This document shows, piece by piece, positions 34,079-42,405 of a stretch of 64,000 bases of DNA. Location: contig NZ_JAUSRF010000012.1 in NCBI RefSeq assembly GCF_030811685.1, positions 62,001 to 126,000 of the forward strand, in the 5' to 3' direction. Each line of letters starts with the position of its first letter. Position 1 is the first letter of the stretch. The DNA comes from Neorhizobium huautlense (GTDB taxonomy: Bacteria; Pseudomonadota; Alphaproteobacteria; Rhizobiales; Rhizobiaceae). Both the position numbers and the translations under genes were made by a program. The notes under the pieces were generated by a model. It saw only the letters and a program-made list of their open reading frames with translations, was not told the DNA's origin and ran no database searches.

Positions 34079-36598
34079 ATGGCTGATTTTGTAGCGGTTA
34101 TTCGCCGGGCGGTAGACGGTCTGGCGAACAATACTCCCGAGATGCGGCTTCGGGTGTATGAAAAGGCGCGTGGAGCTGTCCAGCGACAGCTCGAAAACAT
34201 GAAGCCGCGCCCGTCGGACGACATGCTCCGCCGCCAGATGGACAAGCTGGAGGCGGCGATCACGTCCGTCGAGGCCGAACATGCGGAAGCATTGCCGGCG
34301 AAGGAGCCTGATGTCGCGCCCGCTGTTGCCGCGGCTGCACTTGCGCCTGAAGCCCCTGTGCCTGAAGCCATCGAGCCTCCGCGGGAAGCGGAACCCGTTG
34401 CAGCACCTGTCGAGGATGATGCCGCATCCTCCTATTCCGACAGCGCTTATGAGCACGAGGAGCGCAAGGCGGAGGCTTACGAGCCTGCTGCCTACGAACC
34501 TGCCGCCTATGAGCCGCCGGCCTATGAACCGCCGGCCTATGAGCCGCCGGCCTACGAACCGCCGGCCTATGAACCACCGGTATGGGAACAGCAGCCCGCA
34601 GCCGCCCCGCTTGCCGAAGAGCATCGTGCCGAAGAATATGAAGCGCCTGTAGAAGAGGCCGCTGCCGAAGATTATCGTCGCCATGACGATCAGGCACCCG
34701 TCGAGCCGGCTGAAATTCCGCGCTGGGACGAACCGGCGACGCCAGTCAGTGCGCCTTACCCGGACGAGCCGCCTTTCGGCCGCGAGGCCGAACTGCCGGA
34801 GACGCCGGCCTATCAGGACGAGCCGGATCATCTGATCCCGGCGCACGAACCGACTTTCCCGCAGCAGACGCCGATCTGGCCGGAAGATCCCGCTTCGCCG
34901 CATGGAGTTGCAGACGACACGCGCGAGCCTGCCTTTGGTGGAGATCGCGATCAGCGCCACGCGGTGTCCCGCCTTGTCGAGCCGATGGCCGATTTCGACG
35001 ACAAGCCGAAGTCGGAAGAACCCAGCTGGCTGACGGCCGGCGTGCCGCATTCCGAGCCTGAGCTGCCGGCAACGCCCGCCTGGGCCGATCCGGTGGAACT
35101 GCCGCGCCATACCGAAGAGCCTGCTCCGTTTGCTTTCGGTGAGCAGAAATTCGACGATCGTCCTGCCGCCGAGAGTTTCGACGCGCATTTCGAAACGCCG
35201 GTCAGTGCCGCTGCAACGGCCAAGATGCCGTCGGTCGATGATCTGCCGGACCTTGGTGCCGTTCCGCCGCAGGGCTTTCAGGCCGGCAACGATCCGTTCG
35301 AGGAATATCTGCGCGGCCAGCCCGATGCCTCTGCCACGGCCGGTGTCGCGGCGGTTGGTGCGGCCGGTGTTGCTGCTGCTGGCGCTGCCGCGGCGCAGCC
35401 AAAACCTGCCGATCCCGATCCGTGGAACGATCTGGAAGAGCTGATCGGTTACAACAAGGCTGCCGCCGCTGCTGCCGAAACGGCGCCGGCGGCACAGGAC
35501 GACGAGCTTCATGACGACATGATGCCGCCGCCGGTGCGCCCGTATCGTGCCCAGCCGAAGCCGAAACGCAGCTTTGGCCCGATCATCCTTGCCGTTCTCG
35601 GCCTCGTCATCATCGGCGGCGGCGGTTATGTCGCCTGGTCGAACTGGGACAAGGTCGGTGAGATGATCGGCAGTGTCGGCGGTTCGGATACCGATACGGC
35701 ACAGCAGACAACGCCTGCAACGAGCACGCCGCCTGCCAACCAGCAGACGCCGCCGGCAAACGACACGCCGGCCAACGGCCAGGCATCGAATGGCGTAACG
35801 CCGCCGGCCGCCGATGGCACGACATCCGGCCAGAAGTTCACCCAGCGCCTGCTGGCAAACGGCACTGAAGTGGATGAAGGCGCCGGTGGACCGCCGGCAG
35901 GTGGTGGCGGCCAGTCGGTTGCGCAGCTGAACAGCCCGCCCGGCACGCCCGCGGCAACGCCGAATGAGGCCGCCCCGGCCGCCGGTGGCACGTCGCCGGC
36001 CAATGCACCGGCCGTCAATCCGGCCGATACGGCTGCTGTCAGCGGCGAAAAGATGTTCCTCTACGAAGAACGTCTGGGCCAGCCGGCACCGACCGCCGTT
36101 GAAGGCAATGTCTCGTGGTCTCTCCAGACCGAGCCGGGTGAAAACGGCCGCCAGGAACCGACGGTTCAGGCGCGCATAAACATTCCCGGACGTGGCCTGA
36201 CGGCGCTTGTCACCTTCAAGCGCAATACCGACCCGTCGCTGCCGGCGAGCCATCTGATCGAACTCGTCTTCTCGGTTCCTCCGGACTTCGAGGGCGGCGC
36301 CATCGACAGCGTTCAGCGCATCGCCATGAAGGATACCGAGCAGGATCGCGGTACGCCGCTGGTGGCTGTTCCGGCCAAGATCACCGACGATTTCCACATG
36401 ATCGCGCTCAACGATTTCCCGGATGCGCGCGCGACCAACATGGAACTGCTGCGGTCGAAGAACTGGCTCGACATTCCGCTGGCCTATCGTAACGGTCGCC
36501 GTGCGCTTCTGACCCTGCAGAAGGGCCAGGAAGGCATTCGCGCCTTCAATACGGCCATCCGCGAATGGTCGACCGCCACGCCTTCGACGGGTCAGTGA
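34079..36598 (+). CDS. Large proline-rich single-pass membrane protein, 839 aa
   Basis: A large acidic, low-complexity N-terminal region (~500 residues, rich in Pro, Ala, Glu, Tyr) contains seven tandem YEPPA-type pentapeptides near residues 134-168. A single hydrophobic helix (FGPIILAVLGLVIIGGGGYVAW) lies near residues 500-522 after a basic stretch, so the N-terminus is probably cytoplasmic. A Pro/Thr/Ala-rich linker follows, then a C-terminal folded periplasmic domain (FLYEERLGQPAPTAVEGNVSWSLQTEPGENG...) ending near 839. Homologues occur downstream of purA in rhizobia; function unknown. An envelope organiser is a guess. Confidence 0.8.
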   Translation: MADFVAVIRRAVDGLANNTPEMRLRVYEKARGAVQRQLENMKPRPSDDMLRRQMDKLEAAITSVEAEHAEALPAKEPDVAPAVAAAALAPEAPVPEAIEPPREAEPVAAPVEDDAASSYSDSAYEHEERKAEAYEPAAYEPAAYEPPAYEPPAYEPPAYEPPAYEPPVWEQQPAAAPLAEEHRAEEYEAPVEEAAAEDYRRHDDQAPVEPAEIPRWDEPATPVSAPYPDEPPFGREAELPETPAYQDEPDHLIPAHEPTFPQQTPIWPEDPASPHGVADDTREPAFGGDRDQRHAVSRLVEPMADFDDKPKSEEPSWLTAGVPHSEPELPATPAWADPVELPRHTEEPAPFAFGEQKFDDRPAAESFDAHFETPVSAAATAKMPSVDDLPDLGAVPPQGFQAGNDPFEEYLRGQPDASATAGVAAVGAAGVAAAGAAAAQPKPADPDPWNDLEELIGYNKAAAAAAETAPAAQDDELHDDMMPPPVRPYRAQPKPKRSFGPIILAVLGLVIIGGGGYVAWSNWDKVGEMIGSVGGSDTDTAQQTTPATSTPPANQQTPPANDTPANGQASNGVTPPAADGTTSGQKFTQRLLANGTEVDEGAGGPPAGGGGQSVAQLNSPPGTPAATPNEAAPAAGGTSPANAPAVNPADTAAVSGEKMFLYEERLGQPAPTAVEGNVSWSLQTEPGENGRQEPTVQARINIPGRGLTALVTFKRNTDPSLPASHLIELVFSVPPDFEGGAIDSVQRIAMKDTEQDRGTPLVAVPAKITDDFHMIALNDFPDARATNMELLRSKNWLDIPLAYRNGRRALLTLQKGQEGIRAFNTAIREWSTATPSTGQ
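34478..34582 (+). repeat. Seven 15-bp in-frame repeats encoding YEP(P/A)A
   Basis: Seven consecutive 15-bp units with scattered synonymous and a few non-synonymous changes encode YEPAA twice, YEPPA four times and YEPPV once. It is a coding tandem repeat within the proline-rich gene, not a CRISPR. Slippage could alter the copy number between strains. Confidence 0.9.
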
Positions 36599-36628
36599 GC
36601 TGGAACAAGTAAAGTAGCGAGACAACAG

Positions 36629-36662
36629 AAAGGCCTGTCATAGCAATATGATCGGCCTTTTG
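36629..36662 (+). terminator. Rho-independent terminator
   Basis: AAAGGCCTGTCAT pairs with ATGATCGGCCTTT (two central mismatches) around a 6-7 base loop, followed by TTTT. It lies 31 bp after the proline-rich gene. Confidence 0.75.
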
Positions 36663-36721
36663 CGTTGGGTGGACAAAATTGACGCAGTGACAGAATGCTT
36701 GCGAAATGCCATGGAACAGGC

Positions 36722-37171
36722 ATGCGTTTCGTTAGACAAATCATCGCGGACAGAATGAGCGGCGGGGTTCTTGCCCTGCTGCTGTCGTTCATGATGATGC
36801 TCGACGGCGCAATCGGCGCGCATGCGCTGGGGGCAATGGCCGCAGCCGAACGGTTGGCCGCAGCCCAGATCATCTGTTCCACCGATACGGCCACGCATGA
36901 CGGCCATGCCGATGCCCATGGCGATCATGACAGCGCAAGCGCTGCGCCCGTGCATCACAAGCATGGCGGCAAGGCCGAACATCCGGAATGTTGTTCGGCT
37001 GCCTGCCAGTTTGCCGCTCAGGTGGCCGCCACCGATCTTCCGACGATCCCGGCGCCGCAATGGCCACTACTGCAAAATGACGAAGCCGCCGCATGGCATG
37101 CCGTGCCTGTCGCGTCGCGACCTGCCGGGCTGTTCAAGGATGCACGCGGCCCGCCTTCCATCTCCATCTGA
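36722..37171 (+). CDS. His/Cys-rich DUF2946-like protein
   Basis: A 149-residue protein with an N-terminal hydrophobic segment (GGVLALLLSFMMMLDGAIGAHALGAM). A metal-binding-type stretch follows, rich in His, Asp and Cys: residues about 55-95 include THDGHADAHGDHD, HHKHGG and HPECCSAACQ. This resembles DUF2946 proteins, which often accompany metal uptake genes. It precedes a PepSY membrane protein, suggesting a role in copper or iron handling. The ATG at 36722 has GGAACAGG upstream; 36695 is an alternative without a ribosome site. Confidence 0.65.
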   Translation: MRFVRQIIADRMSGGVLALLLSFMMMLDGAIGAHALGAMAAAERLAAAQIICSTDTATHDGHADAHGDHDSASAAPVHHKHGGKAEHPECCSAACQFAAQVAATDLPTIPAPQWPLLQNDEAAAWHAVPVASRPAGLFKDARGPPSISI

Positions 37172-37225
37172 CGACGTTGGCCGCCGGACGTTGGTCCGGC
37201 CTGTTCCTGTCTCTGGAGAGGTTTT

Positions 37226-37309
37226 ATGCCCTGTTTTTCTGCCGCGGAGCCGAAGCGCCCGCTTGAACATCTGATTTCATTCCCGCCGTTGCCGAGGGTT
37301 TTGCCATGA
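37226..37309 (+). CDS. 27-codon leader ORF coupled to the PepSY gene
   Basis: ATG at 37226 has an excellent GGAGAGG four bases upstream and reads MPCFSAAEPKRPLEHLISFPPLPRVLP before TGA at 37307-37309. That stop overlaps the next gene's ATG (ATGA). The arrangement is typical of translational coupling. The peptide has no recognised family and may matter only as a translated leader. Too short for standard gene callers. Confidence 0.55.
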   Translation: MPCFSAAEPKRPLEHLISFPPLPRVLP

Positions 37310-38727
37310 CATCGGCATCCCGCACTGTTTCAACGGCACAGGATGGCGCCGCCATCCGCGCCTTTCTCACCCGCCTGCATTTCTACGTCGGCCTTTTTGT
37401 CGGCCCGTTTCTGCTGGTCGCGGCGATTACCGGTACGCTTTATGTGCTGACGCCGCAGATCGAAAACATTCTCTATCGCGACCAGCTTGTGGCGCAGACA
37501 CAAGGCCCGGCGCGTCCATTGTCCGAGCAGATCACCGCGGCGCGCGGATCGATCGGCGAGGTGCCGCGACTGTTTGCCGTTCGCCCGGCCAAGGACGGGG
37601 CGCACACGACACGCGTCATGTTTACAGAGCCGGGGCTTGGCGAATCCGAAACGCGGACGGTGTTTATCGATCCGGCGTCGCTGGCCGTGCAGGGTGAGCT
37701 GATCACCTATGGCACCAGCGGCATCCTGCCGTTCCGCATCACGCTTGATTATCTGCATCGCAATCTGCTGCTCGGCGATATCGGCCGGCATTACAGCGAG
37801 CTTGCCGCCTCGTGGCTGTGGGTGTCGATCCTTGGCGGCGTGTTGCTCTGGTACTGGCAGCGCGGGGTGAAAAGACCGGCCGGGGCGAAGGTCAGCACGC
37901 ACCAGCGGTCGCGCCGGCTTCATACACTGATCGGCCTTTGGACGGCGATCGGTTTTCTGTTTCTTTCCGCCACCGGGCTGACATGGTCACGCTGGGCCGG
38001 CGGCAATATCGATGTGTTCCGCAACACCGTGGGCTGGGTCACACCCGCGATCACCACGGCGCTCAACCCCGCAGCGGAAGCGCCGGTTCTCGGCGAACAT
38101 GCGGCGCATGGCATGGCGGCTGCGGTGGAAACCGCGCCGGCCGTTTCGGAAGCCGATATGGTGGGCCGTTTCGATGCTGTCGTGGCCTCTGCCCGCGCTG
38201 CCGGTATCGATAGTCCGATGATCGAAATCCGGCCGCCGCGCACGGTGGATCAGGCTTTTCGCGTCAGTGAATATGATCGCAGCTGGCCCACGCAGGTGGA
38301 TACGATCGCCGTCGATCCGAACAGCTTTGCCGTTACCAGCCGTGCGGACTTCGAGACCTTTCCGATCGTCGCAAAGCTGATCCGCTGGGGAATCGATGCA
38401 CATATGGGCGTGTTGTTCGGTGTCGCCAATCAGGTTCTGATGGCGGTGCTCGGCATCGCGTTGACGGCGATGATCATCTACGGTTACCGCATGTGGTGGA
38501 CACGCCGTCCGGCGCCGGGCGGTTCGGTGCGCACGCTGATCCGCAGCTTTTCCTACATGTCTCCGGTCGCCAAGGTGGTCTCGCTGGTGGTGACCGTCGC
38601 TTTTGGCGTGGCGCTGCCGGTAATGGGTGTCAGCCTGCTGGTGTTTCTGCTGATCGACTTTTTCCGCGCGGCGCTCGGGGAGATGATGGCGGCGGAGCAA
38701 CGCAACATGCCACCGGACATGCGGTAA
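37306..38727 (+). CDS. PepSY-associated membrane protein
   Basis: A 473-residue inner-membrane protein with four hydrophobic segments: LHFYVGLFVGPFLLVAAITGTLYVL (about 25-50), ASWLWVSILGGVLLWYWQR (170-190), LIGLWTAIGFLFLSATGLTW (210-230) and the C-terminal pair (QVLMAVLGIALTAMIIYGYRMWW; VVSLVVTVAFGVALPVMGVSLLVFLLIDFF). The PepSY-TM signature is clear (RLHFYVGL, GTLYVL). Such proteins are usually iron-regulated or linked to siderophore/heme ferric reduction. It overlaps the leader ORF by 4 nt. Confidence 0.88.
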   Translation: MTSASRTVSTAQDGAAIRAFLTRLHFYVGLFVGPFLLVAAITGTLYVLTPQIENILYRDQLVAQTQGPARPLSEQITAARGSIGEVPRLFAVRPAKDGAHTTRVMFTEPGLGESETRTVFIDPASLAVQGELITYGTSGILPFRITLDYLHRNLLLGDIGRHYSELAASWLWVSILGGVLLWYWQRGVKRPAGAKVSTHQRSRRLHTLIGLWTAIGFLFLSATGLTWSRWAGGNIDVFRNTVGWVTPAITTALNPAAEAPVLGEHAAHGMAAAVETAPAVSEADMVGRFDAVVASARAAGIDSPMIEIRPPRTVDQAFRVSEYDRSWPTQVDTIAVDPNSFAVTSRADFETFPIVAKLIRWGIDAHMGVLFGVANQVLMAVLGIALTAMIIYGYRMWWTRRPAPGGSVRTLIRSFSYMSPVAKVVSLVVTVAFGVALPVMGVSLLVFLLIDFFRAALGEMMAAEQRNMPPDMR

Positions 38728-38734
38728 AACGAAA

Positions 38735-38771
38735 CAAAAGAGCCCGCGGTATCAATCGCGGGCTCTTGTTT
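38735..38771. terminator. Bidirectional terminator between PepSY gene and rpoH
   Basis: An 11-bp stem (38738-38748 with 38757-38767) flanked by A-rich and T-rich stretches. The PepSY gene and rpoH converge here, so it probably serves both. Confidence 0.85.
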
Positions 38772-38789
38772 GTCTGAGGTCGGATGCTC

Positions 38790-39692
38790 TTACGCGTCGA
38801 CGACGCGCAGAGCCTGAGCCTGTGCAAGCGCTTCCTTGCGGACCGCTTCCTGCACCTTTTCGAAGGCGCGAACCTCGATCTGGCGAACGCGTTCGCGGGA
38901 AATGTCGAATTCGCTCGACAGTTCTTCCAGCGTCACCGGTTCTTCGGCCAGACGACGGGCCTCGAAAATCCGGCGTTCGCGCTCGTTCAGCACACCCATG
39001 GCCTTGGACAGCATACGGCGGCGGGTATCGAGTTCGTCCTGCTCGACGAGAACCTGTTCCTGGGTCTCGCTATCGTCCACCAGCCAATCCTGCCACTGGC
39101 CGGATTCGCCTTCCGTCGCGCGGATCGGGGCGTTCAGCGAAGCGTCGCCGGAAAGGCGGCGGTTCATCGAAACGACTTCTTCCTCGGAGACCTTCAGTGT
39201 CGTGGCGATTTCCTTGACCTGATCGGGGCGCAGATCGCCGTCTTCCACCGCCTGCAGCTTGCCCTTGAGGCGGCGCAGGTTGAAGAACAGGCGCTTCTGG
39301 TTGGCGGTCGTACCCATCTTCACCAGCGACCACGAACGCAGGATATATTCCTGGATCGAGGCCTTGATCCACCACATGGCATAGGTGGCCAGGCGGAAAC
39401 CGCGTTCCGGATCGAATTTCTTCACGGCCTGCATGAGGCCGACGTTACCCTCGGACACGACCTCGCCGATCGGCAGGCCATAGCCGCGATAACCCATGGC
39501 GATCTTGGCGACGAGACGCAGGTGGCTGGTCACCAGCTTGTGGGCGGCATCGCGGTCACCATGCTCAGCGTAACGTTTCGCGAGCATGTATTCCTGCTGC
39601 GGCTCCAGCATCGGGAACTTGCGGATTTCGTCGAGATAACGGTTGAGACCGCCTTCGCCGGCGGTAATGGATGGCAGATTGTTGCGGGCCAT
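38790..39692 (-). CDS. rpoH: RNA polymerase heat-shock sigma factor RpoH
   Basis: A 300-residue sigma-32 factor. Region 2 has AHKLVTSHLRLVAKIAMGYRGYGLPIGEVVSEGNVGLMQAVKKFDPERGFRLATYAMWWIKASIQEYILRSWSLVK; the RpoH box QKRLFFNLRR follows; region 4.2 ends SSEFDISRERVRQIEVRAFEKV. It directs transcription of chaperone and protease genes; rhizobia often carry two rpoH genes, and this copy looks like RpoH1-type. It starts MARNNLPS. The GAAGGGGGTG before the ATG is a strong ribosome site. Confidence 0.97.
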   Translation of the reverse strand: MARNNLPSITAGEGGLNRYLDEIRKFPMLEPQQEYMLAKRYAEHGDRDAAHKLVTSHLRLVAKIAMGYRGYGLPIGEVVSEGNVGLMQAVKKFDPERGFRLATYAMWWIKASIQEYILRSWSLVKMGTTANQKRLFFNLRRLKGKLQAVEDGDLRPDQVKEIATTLKVSEEEVVSMNRRLSGDASLNAPIRATEGESGQWQDWLVDDSETQEQVLVEQDELDTRRRMLSKAMGVLNERERRIFEARRLAEEPVTLEELSSEFDISRERVRQIEVRAFEKVQEAVRKEALAQAQALRVVDA

Positions 39693-40109
39693 AAAGCACC
39701 CCCTTCTGATCGTTTTAGCCGGCTCCCTCGGGCTGACGCCATCTTATATGGCCGTCATCAAAACCCTTGCAGGCAAGCCGCTTCGGTGCGGGTCATGTCA
39801 TCAACCCCACTCCGACCCGGATACCAGATAAGTACGGCACAACGGTGATTCAATGCCTCACGAGAGCGTTACATCATTACAAATTCGTAAGCTTGCAAGG
39901 ATCGTGAAAGTCGGAAATTCCGCTGGCTGGTCGGCTGTTCCTTGGGACCGTTTCTACCGCATTTCCTCATCGATTGCTCGGATGATCTTGAGGGATTGCG
40001 GTGACGGACTGTTTCCAAAACGCGTCAACGGCCGTGGTGTTCCAATGGCACAAAACAAATCGGCCGGACAAAAGGCCCGGCCGGTTTCGCATCGTCATCC
40101 GTGTTCAGA
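39693..40109. other. rpoH upstream region / rluD downstream region
   Basis: A 417-bp gap between rpoH and the upstream rluD-like gene, both on the minus strand. It holds the rluD terminator (40050-40087) and must hold the rpoH promoter. On the minus strand I see CCATATAAG near 39750, which could be a -10-type element, but no well-spaced -35. No gene is convincing. Confidence 0.5.
40050..40087 (-). terminator. Terminator of the rluD-like gene
   Basis: An 11-bp stem (40057-40067 with 40077-40087, one G-U pair) followed on the minus strand by ATTTGTTTTG. It lies 23 bp after the rluD-like stop. Confidence 0.75.
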
Positions 40110-41135
40110 TCACGCCCGCAGCGCTTCGATCAGTTCCGCCATGTCGTCCGGGATCGGGGCTTCGAATTCCATCACTTCGCCGGTGCGCGGGTGTTCGAAG
40201 GCGAGCAGGAAGGCGTGCAACGCCTGGCGCGGGAAACGGCCGACAACCCCGCGTGCCTCTTCCGGCAGCGTGTTCACCTTGGTCTTGAAACCGCCGGCAT
40301 ATTCCGGGTCGCCGATCAGGGGCGTGCCGACATGCGCCATGTGCACGCGGATCTGGTGGGTACGGCCGGTTTCGAGACGGCACTCGATGAGCGCGGCCAG
40401 CGAGGTGGCGTCCGGCTTTTCGTGAAAACGCTCCATGACCTGATAATGGGTGATGGCGTGACGGGCGTCGTCGCTGTCTTCCTTCTTCACCGCACGTTTG
40501 GTGCGGTCGCCATTGGCGCGGCCGAGCGGCGCGTCGATCGTGCCCTTCAGACCGTTGGGACGGCCCCAGACGACGGCCATATAGGCGCGTTCGAGCGGGC
40601 CGGTGCGGCCATGGTCGGCGAACTGGTCGGAGAGATGGCGGTGGGCGGCGTCGTTCTTGGCGGCCACCATGACGCCGGATGTTTCCTTGTCCAGCCGGTG
40701 GACGATGCCGGGGCGTTTGACGCCGCCGATGCCCGAAAGACTGTCGCCGCAATGGTAGATCAGGGCATTGACCAGCGTGCCGGTCCAGTTGCCGGCGCCG
40801 GGATGCACGACGAGACCTGCGGGCTTGGCGATAACGATGACGTCATTGTCTTCGTACAGAACCTCCAGCGGAATGTTCTCGCCCTTGGGCTCCGGGTCTT
40901 CCGGCTCCGGCAGCGCGATCTCGATCACATCGCCCGGGGAAACCTTCTTTTTCGGTTCCGTGCAGGGTTTTCCGTTGAGGCTGACGGCGCCCTGTTCGAT
41001 CAGCGCCTTGAGGCGATTGCGCGAAAATTCGCCGCCAAGCTCGGCTGCAAGCCAGGCATCGATGCGGCCTTCCGCATCTTCTCCCGCAGTCAGGACTTTC
41101 CTTGGCAGCTCGCCTTGGCTAAAGGGGTCGTTCAT
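40110..41135 (-). CDS. rluD: RluA-family 23S rRNA pseudouridine synthase (RluD-type)
   Basis: A 341-residue enzyme. An N-terminal S4 domain (FSRNRLKALIEQGAVSLNGKPCTEPKKKVSPGD, about 38-70) is followed by the catalytic RluA core with HRLDKETSG, whose Asp is the nucleophile, and RLETGRTHQIRVHMAHVGTPLIGDPEY. RluD-type enzymes modify helix 69 of 23S rRNA. Architecture and length favour RluD over RluA/RluC, but the exact target is inferred. Divergent from the DUF6476 gene. Confidence 0.88.
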   Translation of the reverse strand: MNDPFSQGELPRKVLTAGEDAEGRIDAWLAAELGGEFSRNRLKALIEQGAVSLNGKPCTEPKKKVSPGDVIEIALPEPEDPEPKGENIPLEVLYEDNDVIVIAKPAGLVVHPGAGNWTGTLVNALIYHCGDSLSGIGGVKRPGIVHRLDKETSGVMVAAKNDAAHRHLSDQFADHGRTGPLERAYMAVVWGRPNGLKGTIDAPLGRANGDRTKRAVKKEDSDDARHAITHYQVMERFHEKPDATSLAALIECRLETGRTHQIRVHMAHVGTPLIGDPEYAGGFKTKVNTLPEEARGVVGRFPRQALHAFLLAFEHPRTGEVMEFEAPIPDDMAELIEALRA

Positions 41136-41176
41136 CTATTCATCCCATGCAAGAAATCTGACGCAGGAACCGTTCA

Positions 41177-41566
41177 ATGACCAAGACCCAAATCGAGGAC
41201 CAGCAGGAAGAGCCGCTCGATCCGGGCATGGAGCGCATCCGCCGCAAGATGATCATTCTGCAGCTCGTTTCGGGCGGCGTCATGTTTCTCTGCCTTATGG
41301 CTGTCCTCGGCGCCATTGTCTACAAGGTGACGCGTCCTTCGCCGCAGGCGGAGAACACGACCCAGGTTTCCGGTGGCCTTTCCGTGCCGGCCGATCAGCC
41401 GCTGACGGCCACTGCCAGCTTGCCGGCCGGCTTCGTTGTGCAGTCGGTTTCGCATTCTGGCAACCAGATCCTTTTCTACGGCCAGCTCAACGGCACATCC
41501 AAGGCGCTGATTTTCGACCTGTCGGTCGGCCGCGTCATCGCCGACGTCACGGTCGTCAGCCACTGA
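41177..41566 (+). CDS. DUF6476 family single-pass membrane protein
   Basis: A 129-residue protein: a hydrophilic N-terminus (MTKTQIEDQQEEPLDPGMERIRRKM), one helix (IILQLVSGGVMFLCLMAVLGAIVYKV), then a periplasmic beta-rich domain (LPAGFVVQSVSHSGNQILFYGQLNGTSKALIFDLSVGRVIADVTVV). It matches a rhizobial family (DUF6476) of unknown function. Its stop overlaps the next ATG by one base (TGATG), so it is coupled to the methyltransferase. Confidence 0.82.
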   Translation: MTKTQIEDQQEEPLDPGMERIRRKMIILQLVSGGVMFLCLMAVLGAIVYKVTRPSPQAENTTQVSGGLSVPADQPLTATASLPAGFVVQSVSHSGNQILFYGQLNGTSKALIFDLSVGRVIADVTVVSH

Positions 41567-42402
41567 TGCGCGTCGAGGGGAACGGACTTACCCGGATCGA
41601 CGATCCGGCCGATCCCCGCATCGCGGAGTTTCGCGATATCAAGGAACGCGACCTTGCCGGACGGCGGGGTCGTTTCATCATCGAGGGCACGGTGGTTCTG
41701 CGCATGGCCGCCGCCGCGCATGGGGCAGGGGCGTTTGAGATCGAAAAGATCCTGCTCCTGGAAAACCGTCTCGATGGTGTACGCGATATTCTGGCAACCG
41801 TGCCGGACGACGTGCCGGCCTATGTGGCAAGCGGCGGCGTGCTCGATGCGATTGCCGGCTTTCACCTGCACCGGGGCATTCTGGCACTCGGGCGGCGGAT
41901 GGCCGAGCCGGATCTCGATAGCCTGATCGACACTCTGCCGAAAAAAGCACTTGTCGTTGCCGCTTGCGGCATTTCCAATCACGACAATATCGGCGCGATG
42001 TTCCGCAATGCCGCGGCCTTCGGGGCCGATGCGGTGCTGCTGGACGAGACCTGCTGCGACCCGCTTTATCGCAAGGCGCTGCGGGTTTCCGTCGGCTCTG
42101 TCCTGTCGGTGCCTTATGCACGGGGCGGTTCGATCCTGTCGCTCTTGGAGCGGTTGGCGGAACGCGGCCTGTCGATCTGGGGCCTGTCCCCATCCGGGCA
42201 ATCGGACTTGCGGGACATTCCACCCGAAAGCCAAGGCATCGTGCTGGTGACGGGGACGGAAGGCGAGGGTCTGCCGGATACCGTGATGAACCGCTTCGGC
42301 ACGGCGCGCATTTCGCAACGCCCGGGTCTCGACAGTCTCAATGCCGGCATGGCGACGGGTATCGCGCTTTACGAAATCGCCCGCATCCAGCAGAAGATCT
42401 GA
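41566..42402 (+). CDS. TrmH/SpoU family RNA methyltransferase
   Basis: A 278-residue SPOUT enzyme. The N-terminal substrate-binding part (RRGRFIIEGTVVLRMA) precedes the knotted SpoU domain: CGISNHDNIGAMFRNAAAFGADAVLLDETCCDPLYRKALRVSVGSVLSVPY, IVLVTGTEGEGLPD and QRPGLDSLNAGMATGIALYEI. It 2'-O-methylates ribose in rRNA or tRNA using SAM; the target is undetermined. It is coupled to the DUF6476 gene by a one-base overlap. Confidence 0.9.
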   Translation: MRVEGNGLTRIDDPADPRIAEFRDIKERDLAGRRGRFIIEGTVVLRMAAAAHGAGAFEIEKILLLENRLDGVRDILATVPDDVPAYVASGGVLDAIAGFHLHRGILALGRRMAEPDLDSLIDTLPKKALVVAACGISNHDNIGAMFRNAAAFGADAVLLDETCCDPLYRKALRVSVGSVLSVPYARGGSILSLLERLAERGLSIWGLSPSGQSDLRDIPPESQGIVLVTGTEGEGLPDTVMNRFGTARISQRPGLDSLNAGMATGIALYEIARIQQKI

Positions 42403-42405
42403 CTC

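Noticed and set aside
34478..34582. Possible CRISPR array
   Set aside because: The 15-bp units are contiguous, in frame and encode YEPPA; there are no spacers and no cas genes.
34010..36625. An 871-codon minus-strand frame opposite the proline-rich gene
   Set aside because: It is an antisense shadow of a strongly biased coding region, rich in Arg/Gly runs with no domain, and the plus-strand protein has a membrane helix and good ribosome site.
37306..38727. TonB-dependent siderophore operon inferred from PepSY
   Set aside because: No receptor, ABC transporter or siderophore synthesis gene lies nearby, so only a general iron or metal link is supported.
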